Shown here one piece after another: positions 5,581 through 14,515 of a DNA stretch of 17,127 bases (position 1 is its first letter; each line of letters begins with the position of its first letter). The stretch is taken from positions 1-17,127 of the forward strand of contig DASWUD010000141.1 in the NCBI GenBank assembly GCA_036401755.1, given 5' to 3'. Below the pieces are notes generated by a model that did not search any database, was not told where the DNA came from, and saw only the letters and a program-made list of their open reading frames with translations. Position numbers and translations under genes: made by a program. This stretch comes from DASWUD01 sp036401755. Its GTDB lineage: Bacteria > Pseudomonadota > Gammaproteobacteria > Thiohalomonadales > Thiohalomonadaceae.

Positions 5581-7418
5581 TGGAAGAGCAGGTCGGCGCC
5601 TACTGGCATCGTCTCATCACGCAACTGGCGAGCAAGCGCCATCCCCGCGCCGTGGTCAGGCTTGCTGATGTGGAGCGTGCCGTGGCAGTGATGTTTCGTG
5701 CACTGGGTGGCGATGGCGGGCTGTGTATCGAAGCCGTGACAGCAAGCGATTATGCGGCGCGGCAGGGGTGGTTGCAGCGCATCGCGGGGGGCGGCAGGCG
5801 CGTGGAGCTGGCGTGGCGCGACGAAAGGGCGCTACGCCTGCCCTGGCAGATCGATTACTTTCCCGAGCCACAACTCAACCGCGATCTCTATCTGTGGCTG
5901 GCGGCGCTGGCCGCGCACCAGCAGGTGACGACAGACGAGGCGTGGCTGGTAAAAAACCAGCGCCTGAGCCGGGCGTTGCTGGAAAATTATCCGGGCATGC
6001 AGCTCCGTTATCGACGACTGGTGGAGGCACACCTGTTGCAGCGCACGGCGCCGACGAAACTGCCGGAGGACGAGGCGCAGCAGGAGCAGGCGATTCGCAG
6101 GGCGCTGCTGCAGCCGGGCAGCGTAACGCATCTGCCTCTGGCCGCGCGCCTGCCCGATCCGGTGCCGTTGTGGCTGCACCCGGCGCCACCGCTCCTCGAT
6201 GGGGCACCGACCGGCACCCGGCGCGATGATGAAAATGGTGAGAGGGCAAGCGGCAGCCCCAGCAATCTGAACAAACGCCGCAGTGCCGAGCGGGTCGACA
6301 AGCCGGTGGGGCAGGACAAAGGCTTGATTGCACTCCGTATGGAGAACATCTTCAGCTGGGCGGAGTTCGTCAATCTCGATCGCAGCACCGATGAGAGTGA
6401 GGATCTGGAAAGCGCGGCAGAGGCGGCCGATGACATGGAGCAGCTGAGCATCAGCCAGGATGCCAAGGCGGCCGCGGGTACACTGCGCTTTGATCTCGAT
6501 CTGCCGGCCGGGGCCAGTGACGATAAGGTAACGGGCGAAGGCATCCTGCTGCCGGAGTGGAACTATAAAACACAGCGGCTGCAAGCAGACCACTGCAAGG
6601 TGGTGCCGATGCTGGCCGTTAGTGCAGCAACACAGCCGCTGCCAACCCATTTGCGCAAAACCGCCAAGCGGCTGCGGGCGCAGTTTCAACAGCTGGCACC
6701 GGCACGCACTTGGCAGCGCGCCCAGCCGGAGGGAAGCGAGATCGATATGGAGGCCTATCTGCGCTTTGTCGCGGATCGCCGCGCCGGGCAGATCTCCGCG
6801 AGCGACGGCCTCTACCGGGAGATGCAGCGCGGCGCGCGCGACCTCTCCTGCCTGTTGCTGGCCGACCTGTCACTCTCCACCGATGCCTGGATCGATAACC
6901 AGGTGCGGGTGATCGACGTCATTCGCGACAGCCTGATGCTGTTTGCGGAGAGCCTTTCCGCCACCGGTGACCGCTTTGCCATGTATGGCTTTTCCTCGCG
7001 CAAGCGTGACCCGATCCGTTACCATCAGCTGAAATCGTTTGATGAGCGCTATGCAGCGAAGATCCGTGGCCGCATCGCGGCGATCAGGCCCGGCTATTAC
7101 ACGCGCATGGGCGCAGCGATTCGCCACAGCACCACCTTGTTGGGCAGAGAGGCAGCAAGTCGGCGCCTGCTGCTGATCCTTACCGACGGCAAACCCAACG
7201 ATCTGGACAACTATGAAGGGCGTTACGGTATCGAGGATACACGCCACGCCATCATGCAGGCACGTCAGCAAGGCTTGCAGCCTTTCTGTGTCACCATTGA
7301 CGACAAGGGCAACGATTATCTGCCCTATCTTTTTGGCAGCAGCGGTTATGTGGTGATCCACCGCCCTGCGCAATTACCGCGGGAGTTGCCGGGCCTCTAT
7401 GCCAGGCTGACCGGATAG
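5580..7418 (+). CDS. norD: NorD, VWA-domain nitric oxide reductase activation protein
   Basis: This 612-residue soluble protein is of normal NorD length (~600-640) and is the partner of NorQ in activating NorB. The C-terminal VWA domain (about 420-610) has the metal-ion site motif DLSLS (D429, S431, S433) and a later LILTDGKPND (D536) strand. A helical N-terminal half is followed by a charged, low-complexity stretch (about 212-300, rich in R/K then D/E). The NorD-typical segment LLPEWNYKTQRL is at 323-334. The ATG overlaps the stop of the polyferredoxin gene by one base. It is the last gene of the operon; its final 22 bases overlap the 3' end of the convergent methyltransferase gene, and I see no hairpin terminator after it. 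Confidence 0.94.
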   Translation: MEEQVGAYWHRLITQLASKRHPRAVVRLADVERAVAVMFRALGGDGGLCIEAVTASDYAARQGWLQRIAGGGRRVELAWRDERALRLPWQIDYFPEPQLNRDLYLWLAALAAHQQVTTDEAWLVKNQRLSRALLENYPGMQLRYRRLVEAHLLQRTAPTKLPEDEAQQEQAIRRALLQPGSVTHLPLAARLPDPVPLWLHPAPPLLDGAPTGTRRDDENGERASGSPSNLNKRRSAERVDKPVGQDKGLIALRMENIFSWAEFVNLDRSTDESEDLESAAEAADDMEQLSISQDAKAAAGTLRFDLDLPAGASDDKVTGEGILLPEWNYKTQRLQADHCKVVPMLAVSAATQPLPTHLRKTAKRLRAQFQQLAPARTWQRAQPEGSEIDMEAYLRFVADRRAGQISASDGLYREMQRGARDLSCLLLADLSLSTDAWIDNQVRVIDVIRDSLMLFAESLSATGDRFAMYGFSSRKRDPIRYHQLKSFDERYAAKIRGRIAAIRPGYYTRMGAAIRHSTTLLGREAASRRLLLILTDGKPNDLDNYEGRYGIEDTRHAIMQARQQGLQPFCVTIDDKGNDYLPYLFGSSGYVVIHRPAQLPRELPGLYARLTG

Positions 7419-7972
7419 GGTGAACGGGCGATGAGCATCGCCTCGCCGGCGGAGGGCGTCATGATCCCCTCTTCACGATAGAGAATAATCTCCAGCCCGG
7501 CAAAAAGTCGCAGCAGCTCGTTGCGCTGCAAGCGATAGGCGGGATTACCCGGACCACCGCTACTGTCGACACTCCAGGTCTGATAGAAGAGCAGCCCGCC
7601 GGGTTTGAGCGCCGCGGTGATGGCGGGAGGACAGAGAGTGCGATCGAGAAAACGGCTCACCACGATCAGATCGAAGCTGTTGGCCTCGGGTGGCTGTGCC
7701 ACTATATCGCGCGCCAGGCAGTGAATCGTTTGCTGTTGCTGTGCTGCCTGCTGCTGCAGTTGTGCCATCGCTATTTCAGAGATATCCCAGGCATGGGTGT
7801 CGAAACCGCGCCGCGCCAGCAGCAGGGCGTTGCCGCCAAGGCCCGCAGCCAGATCCAGGGCGCGGCCACCGGCCGGCAGCAGATGCAGGTTGTCACGCAC
7901 GACCTGGGCAGCCACAGCCAGTTCGCTACTCCCAGAGCGGTAGCGGGCATTCCATTTGTCTGCCTCCGACAT
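7397..7972 (-). CDS. TehB-like class I SAM-dependent methyltransferase
   Basis: This 191-residue protein has a Rossmann-type SAM domain. Motif I is ALDLAAGLGGNA (38-49), an acidic SAM-ribose-binding residue is D63 in AWDIS, and the motif IV region is SFDLIVVSRFLDR (99-111). The N-terminal KWNARY and overall size resemble the TehB/tellurite-resistance and small thiol or metalloid methyltransferase group; the substrate cannot be read from the sequence. A glutamine-rich helix lies at 71-81. It begins three bases after the trkH stop with no clear ribosome site of its own, so it is probably the last gene of the trkA-trkH unit. Its 3' end overlaps norD on the opposite strand by 22 bases. Methyltransferase assignment is firm; TehB similarity is moderate. 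Confidence 0.85.
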   Translation of the reverse strand: MSEADKWNARYRSGSSELAVAAQVVRDNLHLLPAGGRALDLAAGLGGNALLLARRGFDTHAWDISEIAMAQLQQQAAQQQQTIHCLARDIVAQPPEANSFDLIVVSRFLDRTLCPPAITAALKPGGLLFYQTWSVDSSGGPGNPAYRLQRNELLRLFAGLEIILYREEGIMTPSAGEAMLIARSPYPVSLA

Positions 7973-7975
7973 CGG

Positions 7976-9433
7976 TTATTTGCGCCAGAAGCTGGGGGTG
8001 AACAGGATCAGCAGAGTGAAGATCTCCAGACGACCCAGCAGCATGGCGAAGGAGCAGATCCAGGTCTGTGCGTCAGAGAGAATTTGATAGTTGGTCGCGG
8101 GTCCTACCAAGTTGAGACCAGGGCCGGTGTTGTTGATCGTGGCGAGGGCGGCCGTCAGTGCCGAAACAAAGTCGAGGCCGGTGATCATCAGCAGAAAGGC
8201 GACCACCAGCAGGCTCATGAAGTAAAGGAAGATGAATCCCAGCACCGAAAAGACCACGTTATTGGGGATCACGCGTCCACCGATCTTGACGGTGCTGATC
8301 ACCTGCGGGTGGATGAGCCGCTGCATTTCTCGTAAACCCTGCTTGTAGAGCAGCATAGTACGTATCATCTTGATGCCGCCACCGGTCGAGCCAGAGCTGG
8401 TGGAAATCCCGGCGAGGAACAGCATCCAGAGTGGCAGATAGATGGGCCACTGGTTGAAGTCGACGCTGGCAAAACCGGAGGTGGTGGCAATGGAGACCAC
8501 GTTGAAACTGGCGTGGCGCAGGGCAGTGAAAAAGTCGCGGTAGACACTTTCATACATGAGAAATAGCGCAGTACCAACGCAGCTGGCCAGAACGATGAAG
8601 AGAAAACCTTTGGCTTCACTATCCATCAGATAGCTCTTTAATGAACGGCGGTGGAATGCCAGGAAATGGGTGGCGAAGTTGATGCCGGAAATCAGCATGA
8701 AGACAATCATCACTGCCTCAATGGCGGGCGAGTTGAAAAAGCCGACGCTGGAATCGTGAGTGGAGAAGCCGCCTAAACACATCACAGAGAAGGCGTGGCA
8801 GATGGCATCGAACCAGCTCATGCCAGCGATGCGCAAGGCGATGATGCAGAGCAGCGTCAGTCCGGCGTAGATATACCAGAAGCCCTTCGCCGTCTCGGTG
8901 ATGCGCGGGGTAAGTTTGTCTTCTTTCATCGGGCCAGGTGTCTCGGCCTTGAACATCTGCATGCCACCGACCCCGAGCATCGGCAGAATGGCAATGGCCA
9001 GCACGATGATGCCCATCCCCCCAATCCAGTTGAGCTCATGGCGCCACAGATTGGCCGCAGGCTGTAGTGTGTCGAGCCCTACCAGCACCGTCGCCCCGGT
9101 GGTGGTGAGGGCTGAAATGGTTTCGAAGAAGGCGTCGGTAAAGCTCAGGCCGGGAATGATACCAGTCAGCGGCAGCGCAGCAGTGGCAGCCATACTGATC
9201 CAGGCAAGCACTACCAGCAGGAAACCGTCACGTCGCTTTAGCTCCCGGCGGAAACGCCGCGTGGTGATATAGAACATGAAGCCGATGATGAAGGTCACCA
9301 CCATCTCACGCACGAAGATGGCGAGGGTCCCATCCTGATAGATGTAAGAAGTCACGATCGGCATCAGGAAGGTGAGGCTGAAAACCATCAGCAGCAGACC
9401 CATGATATTGAGAACCGGCAGCAGCTTGCGCAT
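7976..9433 (-). CDS. trkH: Trk potassium uptake system membrane subunit TrkH
   Basis: This 485-residue K+ transporter pore protein matches the usual TrkH length (~483). Four pore-loop selectivity segments are visible, each with the expected glycine: TTTGAT (110-115), LGGFST (220-225), TTSGFAS (317-323) and NNTGPG (434-439). The intramembrane gating loop region STSSGSTGGGIKMIR lies at 345-359. About ten or more hydrophobic helices surround these. The ATG directly follows the trkA stop codon (TAGATG) with no spacer, so the regulatory subunit and the pore are co-translated. TrkH works as a dimer with a TrkA ring on the cytoplasmic side. Confidence 0.96.
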   Translation of the reverse strand: MRKLLPVLNIMGLLLMVFSLTFLMPIVTSYIYQDGTLAIFVREMVVTFIIGFMFYITTRRFRRELKRRDGFLLVVLAWISMAATAALPLTGIIPGLSFTDAFFETISALTTTGATVLVGLDTLQPAANLWRHELNWIGGMGIIVLAIAILPMLGVGGMQMFKAETPGPMKEDKLTPRITETAKGFWYIYAGLTLLCIIALRIAGMSWFDAICHAFSVMCLGGFSTHDSSVGFFNSPAIEAVMIVFMLISGINFATHFLAFHRRSLKSYLMDSEAKGFLFIVLASCVGTALFLMYESVYRDFFTALRHASFNVVSIATTSGFASVDFNQWPIYLPLWMLFLAGISTSSGSTGGGIKMIRTMLLYKQGLREMQRLIHPQVISTVKIGGRVIPNNVVFSVLGFIFLYFMSLLVVAFLLMITGLDFVSALTAALATINNTGPGLNLVGPATNYQILSDAQTWICSFAMLLGRLEIFTLLILFTPSFWRK

Positions 9434-10807
9434 CTAGAAATATCCGAAGCCGACCTGGAACAGCTTTTCCACCACCGGTATCAGCTTCTTGTCGATCACA
9501 AAGACGATGAGGTGATCCTCGGTCTGGATGATGGTGTCGTGGTGGGCGATGATCACCTCGCCATTGCGCACGATGGCGCCGATGGTGATACCAGCGGGAA
9601 TGGAAATCTCCTCGATGCGCCGCCCCACCACCTTCGAGGTGCGGAAATCGCCATGGGCGATCGCTTCGATCGCCTCGGCGGCACCGCGGCGCAGCGAGTG
9701 CACTGCAGCTACATCGCCGCGGCGGATATGGGTGAGCAGACTGCCGATGGTCGCCTGCTGTGGTGAGATCGCCACATCGATATCACCGCCTTCCAGCAGG
9801 TCGACATAGGCGGCACGATTGATGAGCGCCATCACCTTTTTGGCACCGAGCCGCTTGGCCAGTAGCGCCGACATGATGTTGGCTTCATCGTCATTGGTGA
9901 GGGCGCAGAAAACGTCGGTGTCAGCGATGTTCTCTTCCACCAGCAGATCAGCATCGGTGGCCTCGCCGCGCAGCACCAGGGTACTGCTGAGCGAGGCTGC
10001 CAGGGTACGGCAACGCTGCTCGTTATGCTCGATGAGCTTCACCTGATAGCGCGACTCCAGTGCGCGTGCAAGTCGTTCGCCGATATTGCCGCCGCCTGCG
10101 AGCATCACGCGTTTCACCGGCTGTTCCAGCTTGCGCAGCTCCTTCATCACATCACGGATATGTTTGGTGGCAGCGATGAAGAAGATCTCGTCGCCCGCCT
10201 CGATGACGGTGTGCCCTTCGGGAATGATCGGACGATCCTGGCGGTAGATGGCAGCGACGCGGGTATCGACGTTGGGGATATTTTCCCGCAGGGTGCGCAG
10301 CTCGCGCCCTACCAGCATGCCACCGAAGTGGGCGCGCACCGCCACCAGCTGCACGGCGCCCTCGGCAAAGCTCAGCACCTGCAGCGCCCCCGGGTATTCG
10401 ATGATGCGTGAGATGTAGTTGGTGACGATCTGCTCGGGGCTGATTAGCACGTCGACATTAAAGCCCTCCTTGCCGAACAGTTGCGGATGCTCAAGATAGG
10501 ACTGGGCGCGGATGCGGGCGATCTTGGTCGGGGTATTGAACAGTGTGGCGGCGATGCGGCAGGCGACCATGTTGGTCTCATCGCTATTGGTGACGGCGAT
10601 GATCATGTCGGCGTCTTCACCACCCGCATTGGTCAATACATCGGGATGTGAGGCGTGGCCGAGGACGGTGCGTAGATCGAGACGGTCTTGCAGAGACTGA
10701 AGCCGTTTTGGCTCGGAGTCGACCACGGTGATGTCGTTGTCTTCACTGACCAGATTCGCTGCCAGTGACGAGCCCACCTGGCCGGCGCCGAGAATGATGA
10801 TTTTCAT
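9434..10807 (-). CDS. trkA: Trk potassium uptake regulatory subunit TrkA (two RCK domains)
   Basis: This 457-residue cytoplasmic NAD(H)/nucleotide-binding protein gates TrkH. There are two tandem RCK (TrkA-N plus TrkA-C) units. The first has the dinucleotide motif GAGQVG (7-12) with D30 at the end of the second strand; the second has GGGNIG (238-243). Each is followed by a TrkA-C ligand-binding region. Length matches Escherichia coli TrkA (458). AAGGGGA lies seven bases before the ATG. The stop abuts the trkH start. The 102-base gap upstream, after ntrX, may hold a promoter, so trkAH can be expressed apart from ntrYX. Confidence 0.96.
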   Translation of the reverse strand: MKIIILGAGQVGSSLAANLVSEDNDITVVDSEPKRLQSLQDRLDLRTVLGHASHPDVLTNAGGEDADMIIAVTNSDETNMVACRIAATLFNTPTKIARIRAQSYLEHPQLFGKEGFNVDVLISPEQIVTNYISRIIEYPGALQVLSFAEGAVQLVAVRAHFGGMLVGRELRTLRENIPNVDTRVAAIYRQDRPIIPEGHTVIEAGDEIFFIAATKHIRDVMKELRKLEQPVKRVMLAGGGNIGERLARALESRYQVKLIEHNEQRCRTLAASLSSTLVLRGEATDADLLVEENIADTDVFCALTNDDEANIMSALLAKRLGAKKVMALINRAAYVDLLEGGDIDVAISPQQATIGSLLTHIRRGDVAAVHSLRRGAAEAIEAIAHGDFRTSKVVGRRIEEISIPAGITIGAIVRNGEVIIAHHDTIIQTEDHLIVFVIDKKLIPVVEKLFQVGFGYF

Positions 10808-10909
10808 TGCGTCCCCTTTAATACAAGCCGCGCAGGCTGCGCCACGGCGTCCACCGGCGTCTTGGGGGTGGCATTCTACGCCGCCCGTGAAAAAATATGC
10901 AGCGCTGCG
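10808..10909 (-). promoter_or_regulatory. ntrX-trkA intergenic region with possible trkA promoter and palindrome
   Basis: This is the longest gap in the leftward gene block. Read on the minus strand, the ntrX stop is followed by a loopless palindrome GCAGCGCTGC (10899-10908) and a run of six T (10890-10895). A TAGAAT -10-like element (10878-10873) has only a poor -35 at 17 bases. Closer to trkA is a palindrome, gcgcaggctgcgc (10830-10842), with one central base. These could be a weak promoter and an operator or leader hairpin for trkA, but each element is weak alone. Confidence 0.3.
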
Positions 10910-12283
10910 TTACAGCCCCTTGAGCTCCCGAGGATCAATCCCCAGCAGGCGTAGTTTACGGTAGAGGTGGGTGCGTTCCACCCCGGCGTGCTGCGCCACC
11001 TTGTTGACACTGCCGGCATGCCGGCGCAGCAGGGTCTCAAAATATTGCCGTTCGAACTGTTCGCGCGCCTCGCGCAGCGGCAGATCGAAGGGAAGCGCCT
11101 GTTGCTCCGGCCCTGCTTCTATGCTGTGCTGGCTGCCCAGTGCACTTTCCACCTCGTCGAGTTCGATGCGGCTGACGCTGCCGCTGATCAGCAGCCGCTG
11201 TACCATGTTTTTCAGTTCGCGCACGTTGCCGGGCCAGCCATATTGGCGCAGGCGGTTTTGTGCGGCGGTGGAGAAGGCGCGATAGGGGAGTTTGTCCTGG
11301 GCGACGAAGTAGTCCAGGTAATAGTGGAGCAGATCGGGAACATCTTCGCCGTGCTCGCGCAGTGGCGGGATCGCCAGCGGGGCTACGTTGAGCAGGTAGT
11401 AGAGGTCGTTGCGGAAGGCGCCGCTGCGTACCCGCTGCTCCAGGGAGTGGTGGGTGGCGGTGATGATGCGTACGTCGAGTCTGACGCTCAGGCTGCCGCC
11501 CATGCGCTGAAAGGTCCCGTTTTCGAGTGCGCCGAGCAGCCGTGCCTGGACCATCGGCTCCATGTCGGCGATGTCGTCGATGAACAGCGAGCCACCGTTG
11601 GCCTGCTCCAGCAGCCCGTAGTGGATCTTCTCTCCCTCTTCGCTGCCGAACAGTTCAGCAGCGGGATTGTCGCCGGTCAGCGAGGCAACCCCCACATCGA
11701 TGAAAGGCCCATCGCGCCGCGGACTGCAGTGGTGAAGGAAGCGGGCGAACACCCCCTTGCCGCAGCCCGGTTCGCCACTCAACAACACCGGAGTGTCGTG
11801 CTGCGCGATGCGGCGTGCCTGCTCACGCAGCTGTTGCATGGTGGCGCTGTGGCCCACCGGCTCGGTGATGGGGTGGAGCTGGTGACGCAGGCCGCGGTTT
11901 TCGCGCAGTAGCCGTACCGATTCGAGCGCGTGCTGCACAGTGAGCAGCAGCTTGGCCAGCGAGAGCGGCTTTTCGATGTAGTCGAAGGCGCCGAGACGGG
12001 TCGCCTCCACCGCTGTTTCGACGGTGCCGTGGCCCGACATCATGATCACCGGAATGTGTTGCGGCTCCTCCTCGCTCCACTCCTTGAGCAGGGTGATGCC
12101 GTCCACATCGGGCATCCAGATGTCGAGCAGGATCAGCTCGGGGCGGCGGGCACGGCGCAGGCGTCGCGCCTCGGCGGCATTTTCGGCCGTTGCGACCTCG
12201 TATCCCTCATCTTCGAGGATCTCCTTCAGCAGCCGGCGGATGTCCGGCTCGTCATCGACAACCAGTATGTAGGCATGCGCCAT
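10910..12283 (-). CDS. ntrX: NtrX-type response regulator, AAA+ domain without GAFTGA loop
   Basis: This 457-residue NtrC-family regulator is the cognate partner of NtrY. The receiver domain (1-120) has D10/D11, phosphoacceptor D54 and K105. The AAA+ domain (about 142-370) has a Walker A GEPGCGKG (170-177) and a Walker B-like LFIDDI (233-238), where the usual DE is DD. Where sigma-54 activators carry GAFTGA after ELFG, this protein has EEGEKIHYG (215-223), so the sigma-54-contact loop is absent. A Fis-type HTH ends the protein (about 422-446, NKVAQHAGVERTHLYRKL). NtrX proteins are known to lack or vary this loop and to act partly as DNA-binding repressors or activators without sigma-54. It starts 30 bases after the ntrY stop; its ribosome site is weak. 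Confidence 0.93.
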   Translation of the reverse strand: MAHAYILVVDDEPDIRRLLKEILEDEGYEVATAENAAEARRLRRARRPELILLDIWMPDVDGITLLKEWSEEEPQHIPVIMMSGHGTVETAVEATRLGAFDYIEKPLSLAKLLLTVQHALESVRLLRENRGLRHQLHPITEPVGHSATMQQLREQARRIAQHDTPVLLSGEPGCGKGVFARFLHHCSPRRDGPFIDVGVASLTGDNPAAELFGSEEGEKIHYGLLEQANGGSLFIDDIADMEPMVQARLLGALENGTFQRMGGSLSVRLDVRIITATHHSLEQRVRSGAFRNDLYYLLNVAPLAIPPLREHGEDVPDLLHYYLDYFVAQDKLPYRAFSTAAQNRLRQYGWPGNVRELKNMVQRLLISGSVSRIELDEVESALGSQHSIEAGPEQQALPFDLPLREAREQFERQYFETLLRRHAGSVNKVAQHAGVERTHLYRKLRLLGIDPRELKGL

Positions 12284-12313
12284 GAAGTGCGTAGTCCTGC
12301 GGTGGTGGGTAGG

Positions 12314-14515
12314 TCAGCCGATCTCCTGGCCAAGCAGCTGTGGCTGGATCGGCAGGCGCAAGGTTACAGTGGCGCCACCCGCTGTGCCATTGTCCATCCA
12401 GATCACGCCGCCGTGCTCCTCGACAATCTTTTTTACGATCGCCAGACCGAGGCCGCTCCCTTTCGGTTTGGTGGTGATATAGGGCTCGAACATCTGACCG
12501 AGCAGCGCTTCCGGGATCCCCGGGCCATTGTCGCTCAATCGTAGTTCAACCGACTGACAGTTGTCCTGCTGCGAGCAGCCGACGGTGATGGCGATCTCCA
12601 CCTGGCCGTTGCGGCCACCAGCCTCCTGGGCATTCTTGATCAGGTTGTGCAGCAGCTGGCGCAGCCTGCCGCGATCAGCGTGGATGAGAGGAGTATCAGC
12701 GGCGAGGGTGAGGGTAAAGGAGGTGTCGGGGCTCCCCTGATAGAGATCGATCACCTCGCCGATGAGGGTGTTCAATTCCACCGGTTCGAGATGCAGGCGA
12801 GGAGGGCGTGCGTAATCGCTGAAGGCCTTCACCATGGTCTTCATGGTCTCCACCTGCTGCACGATGGTGTGGGTGGCGCGATCCAGGACTTCGCCATCCT
12901 CGGCAGGCAGTGTGTGCAGATATTTGTGGCGCAGCCGTTCGGCGGAGAGCTGGATCGGTGTGAGCGGATTCTTGATCTCGTGGGCGAGGCGGCGTGCCAC
13001 TTCACCCCAGGCAGCGTCGCGTTGTGCCTGGATGAGATTGGTGATGTCGTCGAAGACGATGACGTGACCGTCGCGGCCATTGTCACCTGGTGCCGCGAGG
13101 GGCGAGCCACGGCAGATCAGCACGCGCCGCCCGCTGGCGCCAAACAGGGTAATGTCGGCACGCCACTCGCCTGTCGCACCGCTCAGGTGGGGCTTGATGG
13201 CGGAGAGCAGCGGTTCGAGGGCCGGGTTCTGCTGTGCCAGCTCATCCAGGGTGGTGGCGGCGATAGCCTCCACCGGCAGGGCGAGGATCTGGCCTGCCGC
13301 CTGGTTGGCGGTCAGCACCAGACCGTTCGCGTCGAGGGTGAGCACCCCCGAGGAGAGGCGGCGCAGCACTGCTTCCAGGTAGGCACGCTGGCTCTCCACC
13401 AGCGACTGGCTGCGCTCGGCGGTATGGCGCGCCTGTTCGATATGAAAGGCCATGTCGTTGAAGGAGCGCACCAGAAAACCGATCTCGTCGCGGCTCGGTA
13501 TCGGCAAGCGCGTACCGTAGTCGCCGGTGGCGAGCGCCGCGGTACCCTTCGCCAGATCGCGGATCGGTGCCACTAGGCGCCGTGCGAAGGAGAAGGCGGC
13601 GAGCACCGCGGTGAGCAGGCTCAAGAGCAGGATCAGCGACAGGGTCAGGGTGAAGCTCTGCTTGAGCGGGCGGCGCAGGTAACTGAGTTGTTGATAGTGC
13701 GCGTAGGCGTTTTGCAGATTTTCCGCCAGCAGCGCCTGGCGCTCCGCCACCGGATAGAGGGCGTGCAACAGGCGAGGCTGTGTCAGCGGGGTGCCGTGTA
13801 CCGGGATGACGATGCGTACCTGCAGTCCGCGATCGCCGACCGGTTCGATGGCCGCGTAATCGATCCCCTGGTGCAACTGCTGGAGGATTGCCGGGCTGGG
13901 CAGGGTGGGTACGATGTCGGTCGGTTCGCTGCTGCTGCTGGCGATGACGTGGCCGGTAGTGGTGAGCAGAGTCAGTTCATTGGCCTCGCTGGCGCGCCGC
14001 AATTCACTGAGTTGCTGCGTGAGGGCTGCGTCGCTGCCACTGCCGATCGCCGCCGCGGCGGCGCGTGCCTGGCGCATCAGCTCGCGGACACGGTTGTCGA
14101 GGGAGGCGCGCCCCAGCTGCAGGGCATCCTCCACCACCTGGTCGACATGGACCTCGAACCAGTTGTCGATGCCGCGGTGGAGAAACTGCATCGAAAAGTA
14201 GTAGAGCACCACCGTCGGGGCCAGCGCGAGCATCGAGAAGATCACCACCAGGCGCATGGTAAGACGTGAACCGGGTTCGCGGCGCCGGAATTGGAGGAGC
14301 AGCACCACCAGATGGCGTGCGATCAGCACCAACAGCAGCAGCAGGGCCGCCAGGTTGATGATGAGCAGCTTGGCGTAGAGTTCGCCGAAGAGTTGCGTGT
14401 CCTGGGTGGCGCTGCTCATCAAGTAGAGCGAGACCAGTAGCAACAGGAACAGGAGCGCGATGGGCCTGCGGCCGGAGGTGAGCCTTTTCAGGGTTGCAAT
14501 GACCATGCGGACCAT
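12314..14515 (-). CDS. ntrY: NtrY-type membrane sensor histidine kinase
   Basis: This 733-residue kinase has an N-terminal membrane part with three helices (about 18-35, 50-75 and 86-108), a periplasmic sensor region (about 110-285), and a fourth helix (about 287-311). A HAMP domain (about 311-363) is followed by a PAS domain (about 375-490), a phosphoacceptor region RRLAHEIKNPLTP (H512), and a HATPase domain. The HATPase has an N box NLIKNAQEA (624-632), G1 DNGPG (662-666), F box MFEPYITTK and G2 KGSGLGL (685-691). All catalytic motifs are intact. NtrY is known to respond to nitrogen, oxygen or redox state in different bacteria; the signal here cannot be told. The ATG at 14515 lies 28 bases inside the upstream DUF4390 gene; Met4 (14506) is an alternative start. 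Neither has a clear ribosome site, so coupling is likely. Confidence 0.94.
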   Translation of the reverse strand: MVRMVIATLKRLTSGRRPIALLFLLLLVSLYLMSSATQDTQLFGELYAKLLIINLAALLLLLVLIARHLVVLLLQFRRREPGSRLTMRLVVIFSMLALAPTVVLYYFSMQFLHRGIDNWFEVHVDQVVEDALQLGRASLDNRVRELMRQARAAAAAIGSGSDAALTQQLSELRRASEANELTLLTTTGHVIASSSSEPTDIVPTLPSPAILQQLHQGIDYAAIEPVGDRGLQVRIVIPVHGTPLTQPRLLHALYPVAERQALLAENLQNAYAHYQQLSYLRRPLKQSFTLTLSLILLLSLLTAVLAAFSFARRLVAPIRDLAKGTAALATGDYGTRLPIPSRDEIGFLVRSFNDMAFHIEQARHTAERSQSLVESQRAYLEAVLRRLSSGVLTLDANGLVLTANQAAGQILALPVEAIAATTLDELAQQNPALEPLLSAIKPHLSGATGEWRADITLFGASGRRVLICRGSPLAAPGDNGRDGHVIVFDDITNLIQAQRDAAWGEVARRLAHEIKNPLTPIQLSAERLRHKYLHTLPAEDGEVLDRATHTIVQQVETMKTMVKAFSDYARPPRLHLEPVELNTLIGEVIDLYQGSPDTSFTLTLAADTPLIHADRGRLRQLLHNLIKNAQEAGGRNGQVEIAITVGCSQQDNCQSVELRLSDNGPGIPEALLGQMFEPYITTKPKGSGLGLAIVKKIVEEHGGVIWMDNGTAGGATVTLRLPIQPQLLGQEIG

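Noticed and set aside
1..7418. nor locus as a recent mobile island
   Set aside because: No integrase, transposase, tRNA, flanking direct repeat or clear composition break is visible; the left boundary lies outside the window.
10890..10908. Intrinsic terminator after ntrX
   Set aside because: The palindrome GCAGCGCTGC has no loop and leaves only a 3-bp stem if one is allowed; the T-run alone is not enough.
10967..11911. 314-residue plus-strand frame opposite ntrX
   Set aside because: The complement of ntrX, with no recognisable fold or start signal.
12647..13576. 309-residue plus-strand frame opposite ntrY
   Set aside because: The complement of the kinase HAMP/PAS/HisKA region; G- and R-rich translation without motifs.
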